This document shows, one piece after another, positions 55,015 to 63,242 of a stretch of 64,000 nucleotides of DNA. The notes under the pieces were generated by a model, which made no database searches, was not told the DNA's origin, and saw only the letters and a program-made list of their open reading frames with translations. Both the position numbers and the translations under genes were made by a program. The stretch's first letter is position 1; each line of letters begins with the position of its first letter. Origin of the DNA: Candidatus Kuenenia stuttgartensis (GTDB lineage: Bacteria > Planctomycetota > Planctomycetia > Gemmatales > Gemmataceae); the NCBI GenBank assembly GCA_945875585.1, contig CAMCLK010000001.1, forward strand, positions 104,657 through 168,656, given 5' to 3'.

Positions 55015-55285
55015 GCAACGACAGCACTCCCTCGAAACCTTGATTCTCGAGGTAGCACGCCGCATGCCAGCTGCGCACGCCGTGATGACAGTAGACCACA
55101 AGTGTTTGTCCCGGTGCGAGGTCGATCTCCTGCGCTCGGCGGGCCAGTTCATCCAGCGGAATCAATTGGTCGCCGGGAAGATGGGCAAATGCGTGTTCGT
55201 CCGGTTGCCTGACATCGAGCAGATAAACCTTCAACGGCTCGCGCAGGCGATCCCTCAGTTCCGTGGGGCGTATAGGGTCAGGCAT
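54959..55285 (-). CDS. Single-domain rhodanese-like protein
   Basis: A 108-residue rhodanese domain: LLDVRQPDEHAFAHLPGDQL, then active-site VYCHHGVRS with the catalytic Cys, and LSLHGGIEAY. It moves sulfane sulfur. ATG 55285 (MPDPIRPTEL) is preferred over one 14 codons earlier. Overlap with moaC suggests a link to molybdopterin, where sulfur donors act on MoaD or MoeB-type proteins; this is inference. Confidence 0.9.
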   Translation of the reverse strand: MPDPIRPTELRDRLREPLKVYLLDVRQPDEHAFAHLPGDQLIPLDELARRAQEIDLAPGQTLVVYCHHGVRSWHAACYLENQGFEGVLSLHGGIEAYSLEVDPAIPRY

Positions 55286-55348
55286 GGGGTGGGCACCACA
55301 ACAATTGATGTCACCCCCCGCGGGCAACCTTCAGCATTTACTTATAGT

Positions 55349-56698
55349 CTAACGCATCCCGCTCGAAGGCAGTGTTCGCATGGCCTCGCGCCACTGTTTC
55401 TCGGCTTCGGGTAGCGGTTTACCTGATAGAGCCTCAAAAAAAGCCACGGGGTTGGCCCGCGTTTCAAGCGCCTTGTCGAGCGTGGTTCCCGAAAGGGCCT
55501 GTTTGTCGAACAGCAGCCAATAAGCCAAGGCCCATGCCACCAAGTAGGCGCGGTCAGACTGCCGGCGCGCTTCGGGATGCTGCAGCAGAAATGCCTGCCC
55601 ATCGGCCCGTAGCAGTTCGGCCAAGGGCGGAATCTCACCCGCCTGCATGGCCTTGCGGAACCGGGACAGGCGCTGCGGGTCGGGGTAGTCGGCGCGGAGT
55701 TCGCCCGCCTCCACCAGCGCGCCCTCGAACACCTGCGCCAAACCTTCGTCCAACCAGCGGGGTAACCCGCCTTTCGCGCTGGGAAAAACTTCATTGGTCA
55801 GATAGGCGTGGCAAGCCTCGTGGTTGATGCGTTCCAGAAGCTGACGTCGTTCTTGCCTAATGGTTGATTCATTCCTCTCCACCACAGCGCGCAGCCGGGT
55901 GCGGGCATCTTGAAACGTGCTCAACAAGTCGGCAGGCGGGCGGTTCTGGAACGCGGTTTTCAGATCTTGCTCGCCTTTCTGAATGCGGGCAAATTCGGCG
56001 GCATGGTGTTCGCGCAGCGAATCGATCCGCTTTTCGAATTCATCCAAATCGCTACCACACACAACCGTGTTGGCGACAGGGTCGAAGAACGCGGGGTTCA
56101 GCACCCCCCCTTTGTCTTTGGCAAGTGTGGCATATTCGGCCGGTGTGCGCGCCAGCAATACCGTTACGGGCGCGGCGCCTGTCACCCGTGGTGGCAATAC
56201 TTGAGCGTATGCCGCGAATACCTGATCCAGTTGCAGCGCCACCAATTGCGCCAACTCCGGACCCGCTGTGGTGACCAATCGGAATCGGTTGCCCGCATAA
56301 ACCCGAGCCATGGTTTTGCCGGTGCCATCACCCGGCCATGGTGCCGTGGTCAGGCCGGGCAGGTCTTCAGTCGTTCCGCCCAGTTCCGCTCGGCGTAGGT
56401 GCGCAAACAATCGGCGGCGGTCGTTTTCAAGGCGTTCAAGCTTCTGAATCAGACCGGCACGGTCGGCGTCGTCGATCAGTTCCAGACGTTTAATATCAGA
56501 AAGGCGAATCGTGAGGGCAAACACCAAGGTGGGTGATCCGGCCCGCCGGACCACCTGCTTAAACTCCACCGCTTCCGCCCCTTGGCGCACCAGCAAACCC
56601 TTGAGCGGCTCTCGGCCTTCCCGGTACACCGTGTCGAGTTTCCAGGCATCGGCCTGCCCGGCCAGCATCATCACCAACAGGCAGCCCAATGTGGTCAT
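55349..56698 (-). CDS. DUF1570-type predicted metallopeptidase, exported
   Basis: A 449-residue protein with signal peptide (residues 1-18, MLAGQADA). The first ~75 residues form small beta strands (EAVEFKQVV). The C-terminal half contains HEACH (His293, Glu294, His297) and, 20 residues on, LPRWLDEGLAQVFE, the third-ligand Glu318. This is a gluzincin pattern as in DUF1570 proteins. Peptidase activity is predicted, not proven. The ATG overlaps the upstream Gfo/Idh/MocA stop by four bases. Confidence 0.85.
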   Translation of the reverse strand: MTTLGCLLVMMLAGQADAWKLDTVYREGREPLKGLLVRQGAEAVEFKQVVRRAGSPTLVFALTIRLSDIKRLELIDDADRAGLIQKLERLENDRRRLFAHLRRAELGGTTEDLPGLTTAPWPGDGTGKTMARVYAGNRFRLVTTAGPELAQLVALQLDQVFAAYAQVLPPRVTGAAPVTVLLARTPAEYATLAKDKGGVLNPAFFDPVANTVVCGSDLDEFEKRIDSLREHHAAEFARIQKGEQDLKTAFQNRPPADLLSTFQDARTRLRAVVERNESTIRQERRQLLERINHEACHAYLTNEVFPSAKGGLPRWLDEGLAQVFEGALVEAGELRADYPDPQRLSRFRKAMQAGEIPPLAELLRADGQAFLLQHPEARRQSDRAYLVAWALAYWLLFDKQALSGTTLDKALETRANPVAFFEALSGKPLPEAEKQWREAMRTLPSSGMR

Positions 56699-57594
56699 CG
56701 GAGCGGCACCACGGTTACGGCGCCATGGTTGGCCGAGCTGGCGTTCGCGGCTTCCATGAAACCCATTAGTTCGATCATCTCCGCGGTATCCACCGGAGAT
56801 TTGCGATCCCGGAAAAACTCCACCATCTTTTTCAGGAGCTCACGGTAAATCACCTCGGCACTTACCGTGGTGGTGCGAAGCGCCTTGCCTCCCCACGCGT
56901 TCAGGCCAAATCCCGAAGCCCCTTTCCGGATCGCGCGCATGGTGCCGATCCGGCCATCGGCCCACTCTCCGGTCACCGCGTCCGCGCCCGGTTGGCTCAC
57001 GCATGTCACTCGTTGGCAACCGGGGCCCATCAGCGCGTAAAGCATTTCGGCGGCGTGCACGCCGTAGTGGTAAAGACCCGGGTTGCGAGCGGAGTTGCCC
57101 GAAAGGGACCCCGGCCCCCACGTTGAAGCGCCCTCAAGCACTCCGAGTTCAGCGCGAACCGTTATCACTTCCGGCGCATACCGGAGGCTGGAACTAGAAA
57201 ACACCGCCGCCTTGTGCTTGTTGGCCAAATCCACAATCGCGCGCGCCTGCGCCGCCGAGCACGCGAACGGCTTGTCCACAAACACGGGCAGGCCCGCTTC
57301 AAGGAACGGTCTGGCGCGTTCCAAGTGAACCGATCCATCCAGCGAACTGACAATGATGCCGTCCACCTTGCCCAGCATGTCGGTTGGTTTATCCACCAGC
57401 GGGATTTCAAGCTTCTTCACCTCGGCGACATATCCGGCAATACGGTCGGGTGCCAGCACCGATTCACCCGGGCAGCCTATCACCACACGCGCGCCATCGA
57501 CCCACTGTTTTTCGGGTGCCCCCACATGGTTGAGCCGCGAGGCGAATGCCACCACATGGGAGGTATCGAAATCGAGCACGCCCAGCTTGATCAT
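56695..57594 (-). CDS. Gfo/Idh/MocA family oxidoreductase
   Basis: A 299-residue NAD(P)-dependent oxidoreductase without a signal peptide. The Rossmann part starts IKLGVLDFDTSHVVAFASRL, a divergent nucleotide-binding loop, then DGIIVSSLDGSVHLERARPF and the catalytic-lysine motif FVDKPFAC. Sequences such as YHYGVHAAEMLYAL belong to the second domain. It is likely cytosolic. It lies just downstream of the UbiA gene (36 bases) and is coupled to the DUF1570 gene. Confidence 0.88.
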   Translation of the reverse strand: MIKLGVLDFDTSHVVAFASRLNHVGAPEKQWVDGARVVIGCPGESVLAPDRIAGYVAEVKKLEIPLVDKPTDMLGKVDGIIVSSLDGSVHLERARPFLEAGLPVFVDKPFACSAAQARAIVDLANKHKAAVFSSSSLRYAPEVITVRAELGVLEGASTWGPGSLSGNSARNPGLYHYGVHAAEMLYALMGPGCQRVTCVSQPGADAVTGEWADGRIGTMRAIRKGASGFGLNAWGGKALRTTTVSAEVIYRELLKKMVEFFRDRKSPVDTAEMIELMGFMEAANASSANHGAVTVVPLR

Positions 57595-57630
57595 AATCGA
57601 ACCCCTTGCGGATGGTTAAATTGGCTTAAA

Positions 57631-58527
57631 TCACGTCAGCCGGGCCGCCAGATACCGTCTCAACCCAATCATCACCGGTATCAGCAGCAGGCTACACCAG
57701 CCGGCTGGCCCGGCAAACCCCACGGCCCATGCGGTACTGAATGGAATATACCCCAACAGAAGCCTGCCCACAGCGGCCCGCACAGGCCCGGCATCGGGTT
57801 GAGCCACAGCACGCGCCATCGCTTGCCCCACATACACCGCCAGAACAGCCAGCAGGCCGAGCGCCAACCAAGCCTTTTCAGCCAGCAGCGCCGATGCGGT
57901 CCACACAAAAGCACCCGCCACAATCAACCCGGCCATGGCCAAATGGGTGCGGCGGCTCAGGTGGGCATCGTCGCGGGCAAACCATGTCAAACCGCCAATG
58001 TAAAGCGTGCACGCGGCCGCCGGCACCAAGGCACGCTCATCCAAGGCGACCCCGGCCACAGTGGCCCCTAGCAGCACATTCTGTCCGCGGCACAGGCCCA
58101 TCACCACCGGGCCAACTACCGTCCGCTTGGCCCAGATGTTGTAAAGCCAGACCGAAAACGCCAAGGCCACCGCCACGCGCCCGGGCTGTTGATCGAAACC
58201 ATTTTCATGCCAGCCGCTGAAACCAGCCAACACCAAGCCCATAGCCAGCAGAAGCAGGCCAGCAGCATGGGCATAGGCAAAAGAAATGTGGCCCCGTGGA
58301 AGGGGGCGTTCAGGCCGGCCGACGCGGTCTTCCGCCACGTCGTAGGTGTCGTTCAGCACCATGCCGGCCGCATAAAGGCAGATTGAAGAGATGCACAATA
58401 GCGCCAAACGGGGAAGATGATCGGCGGGCCAACCGCCCGACACAACAAATGCCCCCAAGGCGATATCCGCCAGCGGAGAAGGCAGGTTGGGAACCCGAAC
58501 CAGTCGGGCCCACGCCCCCAAACTCAC
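57631..58527 (-). CDS. UbiA-family prenyltransferase, EboC-like
   Basis: A 298-residue membrane prenyltransferase with eight or nine helices. The first Asp-rich motif is MVLNDTYDVAEDRVGRPERP and the second region is WFARDDAHLSRRTHL. LVRVPNLPSPLADIALG at the start and RPERPLPRGHIS resemble EboC. GTG 58527 overlaps the upstream stop (GTGA), so the ATG 37 codons earlier is rejected. It should attach or transfer a prenyl group to an unknown acceptor, in an operon with a TIM-barrel protein and inositol-phosphate synthase. Confidence 0.88.
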   Translation of the reverse strand: MSLGAWARLVRVPNLPSPLADIALGAFVVSGGWPADHLPRLALLCISSICLYAAGMVLNDTYDVAEDRVGRPERPLPRGHISFAYAHAAGLLLLAMGLVLAGFSGWHENGFDQQPGRVAVALAFSVWLYNIWAKRTVVGPVVMGLCRGQNVLLGATVAGVALDERALVPAAACTLYIGGLTWFARDDAHLSRRTHLAMAGLIVAGAFVWTASALLAEKAWLALGLLAVLAVYVGQAMARAVAQPDAGPVRAAVGRLLLGYIPFSTAWAVGFAGPAGWCSLLLIPVMIGLRRYLAARLT

Positions 58528-59405
58528 GTTCCGGCTCGCCCCAGCACGCGGCCCAGTAGCGGCAGAATCACCTCGCGGGCGCGGCGAGCGGCATCGTCGG
58601 GGTTGTCGATGTATGGGTACAGCTCGATCGTTACCCAACCGCGGTAACCGGCTGTGTCGAGCGACCTCAGCACCGGCTCGAACTCGATGGCACCCGTGCC
58701 GGGCACCATGTGCTGGTGCACGCGCGTGGCGGCGATGTCTTCCAAGTGAACATGCCGAATGTGCTTGGCCAGCATCGGCACAACACGCGCCGGGTCTTCA
58801 CCCACGCAGTAGCTGTGGCCAATATCAAAATTCAGGCCCAACCACGGCGAGCTGAATCGGCCCATGAATTCCAAAGCCTGCTCGGCGGTCTCGATCAGCA
58901 GGCCCGGTTCAGGTTCCACAAGCAACTGAACCTTTTCCCGTTCCGCATGTTCCAATACTGGCTTGATCTCTTCCACGAAAAGATCGAGCGCGGCGGCCCA
59001 CGACACACCCGGTTCCACCGGCCCGCCCGGCTCGGTGGTGATGCACGCGGCACCCAGCTCGCGGGCCAGCGTGAGCGCTTTTTTCGTGTGGTTGACGCGG
59101 ATCAGCCGATAATTCCGATCCGGTTCAATCCAGCTCGGGTGCCAGTACTTCTGCCGCGGGTCATCCACCGCGTGCATCATGAAGGCATTGATGTTGGAGA
59201 TTTTCACTCCCCGGCTGTCGAGCGACTCCCGCAACGCCGCCTTCTGCGCGGGCAGCATATAGGCAGGCCACGCGTGCGGAACATCGGCCATGATTTCCAC
59301 GCCGGTGTAGCCGATGGCCGCCAAACGCCCGACGGTTTCGTCGAACGAGAAGTTCAGATACGCGTTCGTGCTGAAGGCAAGTTCCATGGTCGGCATCCTC
59401 AGCAA
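58524..59405 (-). CDS. Sugar phosphate isomerase/epimerase-type TIM-barrel protein
   Basis: A 293-residue cytosolic protein of the AP-endonuclease-2/xylose-isomerase-like family: GYTGVEIMADVPHAWPAY, LLVEPEPGLL, LGLNFDIGHSYCVGED, HIRHVHLEDIAATRVHQHMV, shown in part as HVHLEDIAATRVHQH, and GWVTIELYPY. Metal ligands (Glu, Asp, His, His, Glu) are all in place. It overlaps MIPS by seven bases and the UbiA gene by four, so the three are co-translated. In Ebo clusters EboE is a protein of this fold. Confidence 0.9.
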   Translation of the reverse strand: MLRMPTMELAFSTNAYLNFSFDETVGRLAAIGYTGVEIMADVPHAWPAYMLPAQKAALRESLDSRGVKISNINAFMMHAVDDPRQKYWHPSWIEPDRNYRLIRVNHTKKALTLARELGAACITTEPGGPVEPGVSWAAALDLFVEEIKPVLEHAEREKVQLLVEPEPGLLIETAEQALEFMGRFSSPWLGLNFDIGHSYCVGEDPARVVPMLAKHIRHVHLEDIAATRVHQHMVPGTGAIEFEPVLRSLDTAGYRGWVTIELYPYIDNPDDAARRAREVILPLLGRVLGRAGT

Positions 59406-60607
59406 TCGCGGCAGGTGGTGACATATTCTTCAAGCATGATGAACTGCTTGAAGAAGTCGTTTTCCGTGCAGCCCTGTGGCCCCTTGAAGAAGCACGACAA
59501 GTGCGACAGCACTCCCGTTTCCTTGCGCGACCGAGCCAGCAGCGCCATGCGCGCCAAGTCGATGGCCAGCGGCGCGGCCAGAAGGCTGTCGCAACCTTGC
59601 CAAATAAACTGCAAAATCATTTTTGTGCCAAGGAAACCCTGGAAGTGGATGTGGTTCCACGCGGTTTTCCAGTCGTCCATGCTGGGGATATACTCAATGC
59701 TCACCAGCGTGTTCGGCTTGTAGCCCACAATGCTCGAGACAACCGCATCCTTGTGGCCCACCTTGGCGGCCTTGTTGCGCGGATCGTCCAGTACCACGCC
59801 GTCGCGGTTGCCAAAGATGTTGTGGCCTACCCAGCTGAGAATGCGCCAGTTGCGGTGGTGGAACATCGGTGCCAGCACGGTTTTCATGAGCGTTTCGCCC
59901 GTTTTGCCGTCTTTGCCCGCAATCACCGTGCCGCGCTTGATGGCCAACTCTTCCAGTGCCGGCATGGTGGCGCCAAGGCACGGCGTGAAGTTCACGTATG
60001 GCAGACCCAGATCCAAAGCGGCATACGCGTAAAGCGAGCTGGCGGGCAGCACAGGGTTGTTGGCACGCGACAGCAGTGGCTCCAGCAACGCCAAGCTCTG
60101 GTGTTCGGGGCCGGTGGGGAATGGCGGTTCGGTCGAGGCGACCGACAGCACCACCACGTCGTCCAAGTTGTGTTCTTTTTTGAATGCCAGCAGGTCGGCT
60201 TTGATGCGCTCGATGGCTGCGGCGGGAGTTTCCGCCAAATTAATGCCCGGGCGGTCTGAAAGCTTCGCAATGGTTTCGCCACAGGCCAAAAGCGTGCCGG
60301 GGCGCAGGTTCTTTTCCCACGCTTCCAAGGTATCGGAGCAGGCTGCCAGCAGGCTTTCGTGGAACACGCCGGCGCGTTCGTGCATTTCGCTAGCGGTTTG
60401 GCGGAAGCCTGCTTCGCGGATTTCATGGCCGCCTACCACGAACTGGCCGGGCTGCACCAAGGAAACGCCTTCAAACAAAGGCAGTTCGGTAACCAGACTG
60501 GTGGTGTCGGTGAGTTTTTTGCCCAGGGCAGCCAGACCCAGTGCAATGGTTGTTCCAACGCCACCACAAGCACCCACGAGCCAAAGCCCGTAACGTCGAT
60601 CACTCAT
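59399..60607 (-). CDS. Inositol-3-phosphate synthase
   Basis: A 402-residue NAD-dependent enzyme making myo-inositol 3-phosphate from glucose 6-phosphate. The N-terminal dinucleotide site is LVGACGGVGTTIALGL, and family segments VVLSVASTEPP, NFTPCLGATMPALEELAI, GKDGKTGETLMKTVLAP and WVGHNIFGNRDG are intact. It is the first gene of the operon with the TIM-barrel and UbiA genes and is divergent from ribBA. The inositol may feed an inositol lipid or a prenylated cyclitol; the latter is a guess from the neighbours. Confidence 0.93.
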   Translation of the reverse strand: MSDRRYGLWLVGACGGVGTTIALGLAALGKKLTDTTSLVTELPLFEGVSLVQPGQFVVGGHEIREAGFRQTASEMHERAGVFHESLLAACSDTLEAWEKNLRPGTLLACGETIAKLSDRPGINLAETPAAAIERIKADLLAFKKEHNLDDVVVLSVASTEPPFPTGPEHQSLALLEPLLSRANNPVLPASSLYAYAALDLGLPYVNFTPCLGATMPALEELAIKRGTVIAGKDGKTGETLMKTVLAPMFHHRNWRILSWVGHNIFGNRDGVVLDDPRNKAAKVGHKDAVVSSIVGYKPNTLVSIEYIPSMDDWKTAWNHIHFQGFLGTKMILQFIWQGCDSLLAAPLAIDLARMALLARSRKETGVLSHLSCFFKGPQGCTENDFFKQFIMLEEYVTTCRDC

Positions 60608-60798
60608 TCCAGCAAACTCCCGGGTAGTAAAAACAGGCAGGCGGGCAAATCGTCAATCCTGTCACTATGGGGAGCAAGGGATGACGCTTCAAGCATCTTA
60701 TTTGCGTTTCCCGTTCTGGAACGGGTACCCAACCCCTTAAAATGATCTCGGGGCAGGAACCACCATTGGTTTTCCGCCCCACAGCGCAAGGTGCTTTC

Positions 60799-62079
60799 AT
60801 GCCTCAAAATGCCAACCGCGATGGGTTTTGCTCAATCGACGAAGCACTCGACGAACTCCGCGCCGGGCACATGCTCATTTTGGTGGACGATCCCAACCGG
60901 GAAAACGAAGGCGATATCATCGTTCCCGCCGATACCGCCAACCCCGAAGCCATCAATTTCATGATGCGCCAAGCATGCGGGATTGTTTGTTTGGCCATGG
61001 ACGGCACCATCTGCGACCGCCTCGGGCTGGATCTGGTTCCCTCTCAAGGCGTCGATTCGCAATCCACGCCGTTCACCCCCTGTATTGATGCTCGCACCGG
61101 CATCACCACCGGCACCTCGGCTCACGACCGCGCGCGCACCGTGCAGGTGGCGGTAGACCCCAAAAGCACGCCTCAAGATCTGGTACGGGGCAAAGGACAC
61201 GTGCCCGGTTTGCGCGCCCGCGATGGCGGTGTTCTGGTGCGCGCAGGCCACACCGAAGGCAGTGTCGATCTGGCGCGCTTGGCCGGTTTCAAGCCCGCCG
61301 CTGTTATTTGCGAAGTCTGCAATGTCGATGGTTCCATGGCGCGGTTGCCAGACCTGCGGGCGTTTTCGATACAGCACAATCTGAAAATGTGCACCATCGA
61401 AGACCTGATCCAATACCGCCGCCGCCGCGAGCGCATGGTGCGCCGTGAAATTCAGGTAAGCCTGCCCACGGAATTCGGCGTGTTCGATCTCGTGGCGTTC
61501 TCCAGCATGGTGGATTCCGATCCGCATTTGGCGCTCTGCTACGGCGGGGTAGGGATCGATCGCAACGGCATTGTGGCCGAGCAGGAAGACCCTGTGCTGG
61601 TGCGCATTCACTCGCAGTGCCTGACCGGGGATATTTTTTCCAGCCAACTGTGCGACTGCGGCTCGCAGCTGCACCATGCCATGCGCCAAGTGGTGGAAGC
61701 CGGCAAGGGCGTGGTTCTCTACATGCGGCAAGAAGGCAGGGGGATTGGCCTCATCAACAAGCTCCACGCCTACAAGCTGCAGCAGGAACAGGGACTCGAC
61801 ACGGTTGAAGCCAACCTCGCCTTGGGTTTTGGCGCCGACCTCCGGCATTACGGCATTGGTGCCCAGATTCTCGCGGATCTGGGCGTGCGGCAGATCCGCC
61901 TGCTCACCAACAACCCCCGGAAAGTGGTCGGCCTCGATGGTTACGGCCTCACTATTGTCGAGCGCGTGCCGGTTCACCTACCCGCCAACGCCTGCAATTT
62001 GCGGTACCTGCGCACCAAACGCGACAAGCTCGGCCACTTGCTCGACATCGATCCTGCGGGCGAATTTCCATCCGCCTGA
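60799..62079 (+). CDS. ribBA: Fused DHBP synthase / GTP cyclohydrolase II
   Basis: A 426-residue bifunctional riboflavin-synthesis enzyme. Residues ~1-210 are RibB (LVDDPNRENEGDIIVPADTA, GTSAHDRARTV, GGVLVRAGHTEGSVDLARLA). Residues ~215-426 are RibA, with zinc Cys in HSQCLTGDIFSSQLCDCGSQ and RQEGRGIGLINKLHAYKLQ. ATG 60799 has AAGGTG five bases upstream. I looked for an FMN riboswitch upstream and saw none. It stands 48 bases before ychF. Confidence 0.96.
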   Translation: MPQNANRDGFCSIDEALDELRAGHMLILVDDPNRENEGDIIVPADTANPEAINFMMRQACGIVCLAMDGTICDRLGLDLVPSQGVDSQSTPFTPCIDARTGITTGTSAHDRARTVQVAVDPKSTPQDLVRGKGHVPGLRARDGGVLVRAGHTEGSVDLARLAGFKPAAVICEVCNVDGSMARLPDLRAFSIQHNLKMCTIEDLIQYRRRRERMVRREIQVSLPTEFGVFDLVAFSSMVDSDPHLALCYGGVGIDRNGIVAEQEDPVLVRIHSQCLTGDIFSSQLCDCGSQLHHAMRQVVEAGKGVVLYMRQEGRGIGLINKLHAYKLQQEQGLDTVEANLALGFGADLRHYGIGAQILADLGVRQIRLLTNNPRKVVGLDGYGLTIVERVPVHLPANACNLRYLRTKRDKLGHLLDIDPAGEFPSA

Positions 62080-62127
62080 TATCATGTCTTTTTGAACGCC
62101 CCTCAGGCATCGAATCGTGGAAACATC

Positions 62128-63222
62128 ATGAAAGCCGGAATTGTTGGTCTTCCCAACGTGGGCAAGAGTACCCTCTTCAACGCCCTCACCAGCTCGAAAC
62201 AGGCCCAAGCGGCCAACTACCCATTCTGCACCATTGAACCCAACGAGGGCATTGTGCCCGTGCCAGACCCTCGTCTGACACGCATCACCAAGTTCATTGT
62301 GCCCCAGAAAGTCATCCCTTCCACGCTCACCTTGGTCGATATTGCCGGCATTGTGAAAGGTGCCAGCGAGGGCGAAGGCTTGGGCAACAAGTTCCTCAGC
62401 CATATCCGCGAAGTCGATGCCATTTTGCAGGTGGTGCGCTGCTTCACCGACCCCGACGTGGTGCACGTGGCGGGCAAGGTCGATCCTCTTGCCGACATCG
62501 AGACCATTGAAATCGAACTGATGCTGGCCGACGTGCAGACGCTCGAAAACGCGCTGCCCAAGGCCGAACGCGCCGCCAAGAGTGGCGACAAGGAAGCCAA
62601 AGACCGCGCCGAGGGCATTAAGAAATGTCTGGCGCACCTGTTGAATGAAAGCAAGCCCCTGCGCACCCTGACCAAGCTCGACGAAACCGAGACCAAGGCT
62701 ATTGCCAGCTTCGGCCTAATGACAGCCAAGCAGATTCTGTATGTAGCCAATGTGGACGAAAACGATCTGGAAGGCAAAGGCCCCCAAGTGATGCGCGTGC
62801 GGGCTCATGCCGCCAGCGTGGGGGCGGGTGTGGTGCCCGTTTGCGCCAAGCTCGAAGCCGAAATCGCCGAACTCGACGAAGCTGACCGCGCCGAGATGAT
62901 GTCTTCCGCCGGCATTAGTGAACCGTCGTTGGCGGTACTGGCGCGCGAAACGTACCGTGTGCTGGGTTACCAAAGCTACTTCACGGCGGGCGAAAAGGAA
63001 GTGCGCGCTTGGCCGGTGCCCGTTGGTTCCACGGCGCCGCAGGCGGCGGGTGTTATTCACACCGACTTCGAAAAAGGTTTCATCCGCGCTGAAATCTACA
63101 CCCTTCCCGATCTGGAAACGTACAAAACCGAACGCGACATCCGCTCCGCCGGGAAACTGAAACTGGCAGGCCGCGATTACATCATGCAGGACGGCGACAT
63201 CTGCCACTTCCTGTTCAACTAG
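62128..63222 (+). CDS. ychF: Ribosome-binding ATPase YchF
   Basis: A 364-residue Obg-family P-loop protein of the usual length. It starts MKAGIVGLPNVGKSTLFNAL and has the DIAG motif in LVDIAGIVKGASEGEGLGNK, NVDENDLEGKG at the base-specificity region, and the C-terminal TGS-type tail (DFEKGFIRAEIYTLPDL, RDYIMQDGDICHFLFN). It binds ribosomes and hydrolyses ATP rather than GTP in known members. A TTG 12 codons upstream is in frame but is not needed. Confidence 0.97.
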   Translation: MKAGIVGLPNVGKSTLFNALTSSKQAQAANYPFCTIEPNEGIVPVPDPRLTRITKFIVPQKVIPSTLTLVDIAGIVKGASEGEGLGNKFLSHIREVDAILQVVRCFTDPDVVHVAGKVDPLADIETIEIELMLADVQTLENALPKAERAAKSGDKEAKDRAEGIKKCLAHLLNESKPLRTLTKLDETETKAIASFGLMTAKQILYVANVDENDLEGKGPQVMRVRAHAASVGAGVVPVCAKLEAEIAELDEADRAEMMSSAGISEPSLAVLARETYRVLGYQSYFTAGEKEVRAWPVPVGSTAPQAAGVIHTDFEKGFIRAEIYTLPDLETYKTERDIRSAGKLKLAGRDYIMQDGDICHFLFN

Positions 63223-63242
63223 CCCCACCAGAGGTGCGTGAC

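Noticed and set aside
60608..60798. Possible FMN riboswitch before ribBA
   Set aside because: The conserved FMN aptamer core is not seen; only a short CCCGTTC/GAACGGG hairpin with a two-base gap is present.
60832..61977. 381-codon minus-strand frame opposite ribBA
   Set aside because: RibB and RibA active-site motifs are complete on the plus strand; the long antisense frame reflects codon bias.
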